Shown here: positions 15,958 to 17,433 of the stretch, piece by piece
Numbering within the stretch: the first letter of the stretch is position 1
Layout of the letters: every line of letters starts with the position of its first letter
Assembly (NCBI GenBank): GCA_002717185.1
Contig: PBDC01000059.1
Coordinates: 24,874 to 42,306 of the forward strand
Length of the DNA: 17,433 nt
Direction of reading: 5' to 3'
Origin: Rhodospirillaceae bacterium
GTDB taxonomy: Bacteria; Pseudomonadota; Alphaproteobacteria; UBA8366; GCA-2717185
Notes under the pieces: generated by a model
The model's database searches: none
What the model was told of the DNA's origin: nothing
The model's input: only the letters and a program-made list of their open reading frames with translations
Program-made: the position numbers and the translations under genes

Positions 15958-16893
15958 TCAGGCGAGGGCTACGAAGACAGCGCGAGGTCCTTCGAAGGGT
16001 TTGCGGCCGTGCACGGCAAGATAGTTGTCTAGCACCAGCACGTCGCCCGCTTCCCAGGAAAACATCAGCTCAGACTTTTTATAAGCTGTCTCGACAGCTT
16101 CTAGGTCGGTGACCGGAATGTCACTACCGTCGCCGTAATACGCATGATGATGCGGTTCGCCGGCTGGGGCATCCCATTTCTTTGCACCCCCCATATCTGC
16201 GTGCCAAAGATTGGCCTGGTTGAACCAAACCTGCTCGCCAGTGTCGGGGTGGTTAACAATCCCGGGGCGGCGAATGGTGGTCCGCAAGCCGTGTGCAGTC
16301 CATTCCCAATCCATACCGCCATCACGCACGATGTTTTCGACCGCTACGCGTTCTTCCGTCTCGAATGTTTCCTGCCAAGATTTACCGGGTCTTGCTGGTC
16401 CTTCCGCATGACGAAGATGCTGTTCATAAAGCACGCCTTTTTCAGCGAACCTTTGTCTGACCGGACTATCTAGCAAGGCCAGCACTTGGCGAGCATCCGC
16501 GATCTGCGTTTCACCGCCTTTCATTGCCGGTGTTTGACAGTAGAAAAAGATTTTGGACGGCCACCAGGTTGCATAGGACATTTCGTTGTGTAGCCCGATT
16601 TCCACATGTGGCGGAAATTCGGTCGAGGTGTACACCTTGTCGGCGACACGGTTGCGTGGAGAATCGCCACCTACATAAGACGCGAGCTCGGGCTGTATGG
16701 TGACGGCAATGTTGCGAAAGTCGGAGACGTTCTGGATGCCAAATCCCCGAAACAGAACGCCGCCAGCTTTCAGCAGAAAATTGTCCATTTGCTCTTTGTT
16801 AGTCGCCAGCCAGCCCCTGAGGTCAGAAGGCCTCGAGCCACCGGTGACTACGAAGGGTAGTCTGCTTTCTGGGATAAGGGGATAAGTATCCAT
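15958..16893 (-). CDS. TauD/TfdA-family Fe(II)/2-oxoglutarate oxygenase, SyrP/clavaminate-synthase-like
   Basis: Non-haem iron oxygenase of 311 aa from ATG 16893. The iron triad uses His-x-Glu rather than His-x-Asp: His102 and Glu104 in IGLHNEMSYATWWP, and His295 in LAVHGRKPFEGPR. Arg304, shortly after, probably binds 2-oxoglutarate. LHNEMSY with a following WP is the signature of SyrP-like members, which often hydroxylate amino acids in natural-product pathways, unlike taurine dioxygenase. FRGFGI (about 48-53) and WFNQANLWH (about 223-231) are other family blocks. A TTG at 16926 with GAGG five bases upstream would add 11 residues; ATG 16893 fits relatives better but has no clear ribosome-binding site. 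It is first in the leftward block and divergent from the alpha/beta hydrolase. Confidence 0.9.
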   Translation of the reverse strand: MDTYPLIPESRLPFVVTGGSRPSDLRGWLATNKEQMDNFLLKAGGVLFRGFGIQNVSDFRNIAVTIQPELASYVGGDSPRNRVADKVYTSTEFPPHVEIGLHNEMSYATWWPSKIFFYCQTPAMKGGETQIADARQVLALLDSPVRQRFAEKGVLYEQHLRHAEGPARPGKSWQETFETEERVAVENIVRDGGMDWEWTAHGLRTTIRRPGIVNHPDTGEQVWFNQANLWHADMGGAKKWDAPAGEPHHHAYYGDGSDIPVTDLEAVETAYKKSELMFSWEAGDVLVLDNYLAVHGRKPFEGPRAVFVALA

Positions 16894-17017
16894 GATCTGC
16901 ACAGTGTCTCGCAAAAGATTAATCAACGTCGCCTCGACAGGTCGGTGCCGGTCCGTAATATAGCGCTCGTTTAGATAATTCGGTCCAATTGTTTCAGTGA
17001 CATGGAGGCGTTAAGGA

Positions 17018-17433
17018 ATGAGCGCAGGAGAGCGTTTGCCCGGGACACCGGTTCCGATGCATCGGTGGAACGGCCATGGCGGTGTGACCATTGCCGGCGA
17101 TACCTGGGGCGATCCCGAGGCGCAGTTGGTCATTCTACTGCATGGCGGTGGGCAGACACGGCATGCTTGGAAAGGCGCTGGTGAGACGCTGGGTAATAGC
17201 GGTTATCATGCGGTTGCCTTTGACGCTCGAGGCCATGGCGATTCCGATTGGGCGACGGCTTCTGAGGATTACGCACCAGACTGCATGGTTGAAGACCTGG
17301 TCTGTGTTGCGAAAGCGTTGGGCAGCGAGCGGCCGACCTTGGTCGGTGCCTCGATGGGCGGGGGGACAAGCCTTCTATCCATCGGCCTGGACAAAGTTGA
17401 CGCGGCGGCGCTGGTGCTAGTCGACATGGCGCC
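17018..17433 (+). CDS. Alpha/beta hydrolase, 3' end outside the window
   Basis: The first 138 residues of an alpha/beta-hydrolase-fold enzyme, open to the right edge. The oxyanion-hole motif LLHGGGQTRHAW (about 40-51), the FDARGHGDSDW loop (about 68-78) and the nucleophile elbow VGASMGGG with Ser112 are all in their usual places; the catalytic acid and His lie beyond the window. The ATG at 17018 has GGAGG at 17004-17008 with a 9-base spacer. Another ATG at 17002 is in a different frame. It is divergent from the TauD/SyrP-like oxygenase with 124 bases between the chosen starts, so shared control is plausible. Esterase, lactonase, thioesterase or C-C hydrolase cannot be told apart. Confidence 0.85.
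   Translation, partial: MSAGERLPGTPVPMHRWNGHGGVTIAGDTWGDPEAQLVILLHGGGQTRHAWKGAGETLGNSGYHAVAFDARGHGDSDWATASEDYAPDCMVEDLVCVAKALGSERPTLVGASMGGGTSLLSIGLDKVDAAALVLVDMA

Noticed and set aside
13855..16893. Carnitine pathway (CaiB CoA-transferase, CaiD-like crotonase, gamma-butyrobetaine hydroxylase-like TauD protein)
   Set aside because: The gene families coincide, but the crotonase lacks the glutamate that CaiD keeps after GGGF, the oxygenase has the SyrP-type HNE motif rather than that of butyrobetaine hydroxylase, and no betaine/carnitine transporter is present.

Overview
The window reads as a moderately GC-rich bacterial chromosome, most likely from an alphaproteobacterium. This is an inference from gene content: a soluble lytic transglycosylase overlapping moaB, dihydrolipoyl dehydrogenase followed by a small membrane protein, and many CoA-, amide- and 2-oxoglutarate-dependent catabolic enzymes. 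No rRNA, tRNA, CRISPR array, insertion sequence or transposase was seen. The only housekeeping-like genes are at the left end (slt, moaB) and lpdA in the middle. The rest looks like accessory catabolism.

Left end (1-1600): the 3' part of a lytic transglycosylase gene overlaps moaB by 11 bases, both on the + strand. A modest stem-loop follows, at the convergent junction with hyuB.

Amide/hydantoin block (1600-8360): hyuA and hyuB (ATP-dependent hydantoinase/oxoprolinase subunits, 2 bases apart) run on the minus strand. They diverge from an M20 metallopeptidase/deacylase gene and an amidase-signature hydrolase gene on the + strand. A perfect inverted repeat with 9-base arms (5409-5429) lies in the divergent intergenic space just upstream of the M20 gene and is a good operator candidate. 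Together these would open a cyclic amide and then hydrolyse the resulting amide or carbamoyl bonds; the substrate cannot be read from the sequence.

Minus-strand block (8791-16893): eight genes all point left. In transcription order they are a TauD/SyrP-type 2-oxoglutarate oxygenase, an enoyl-CoA hydratase/isomerase-fold protein lacking one catalytic glutamate, a class III CoA-transferase, dihydrolipoyl dehydrogenase (lpdA), a two-helix membrane protein, an NTF2-like protein, and two different phytanoyl-CoA-dioxygenase-family (PhyH) enzymes. Three Fe(II)/2-oxoglutarate oxygenases from two families within about 8 kb, next to CoA-activation and CoA-processing enzymes, suggest oxidative attack on an unidentified small molecule followed by CoA-thioester breakdown. 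At the right edge an alpha/beta hydrolase gene starts on the + strand, divergent from the oxygenase, and runs out of the window.

Two longer gaps (8360-8790 and 9598-10172) each hold a very short open frame. The one at 8392-8508 has a strong ribosome-binding site and is the better supported.
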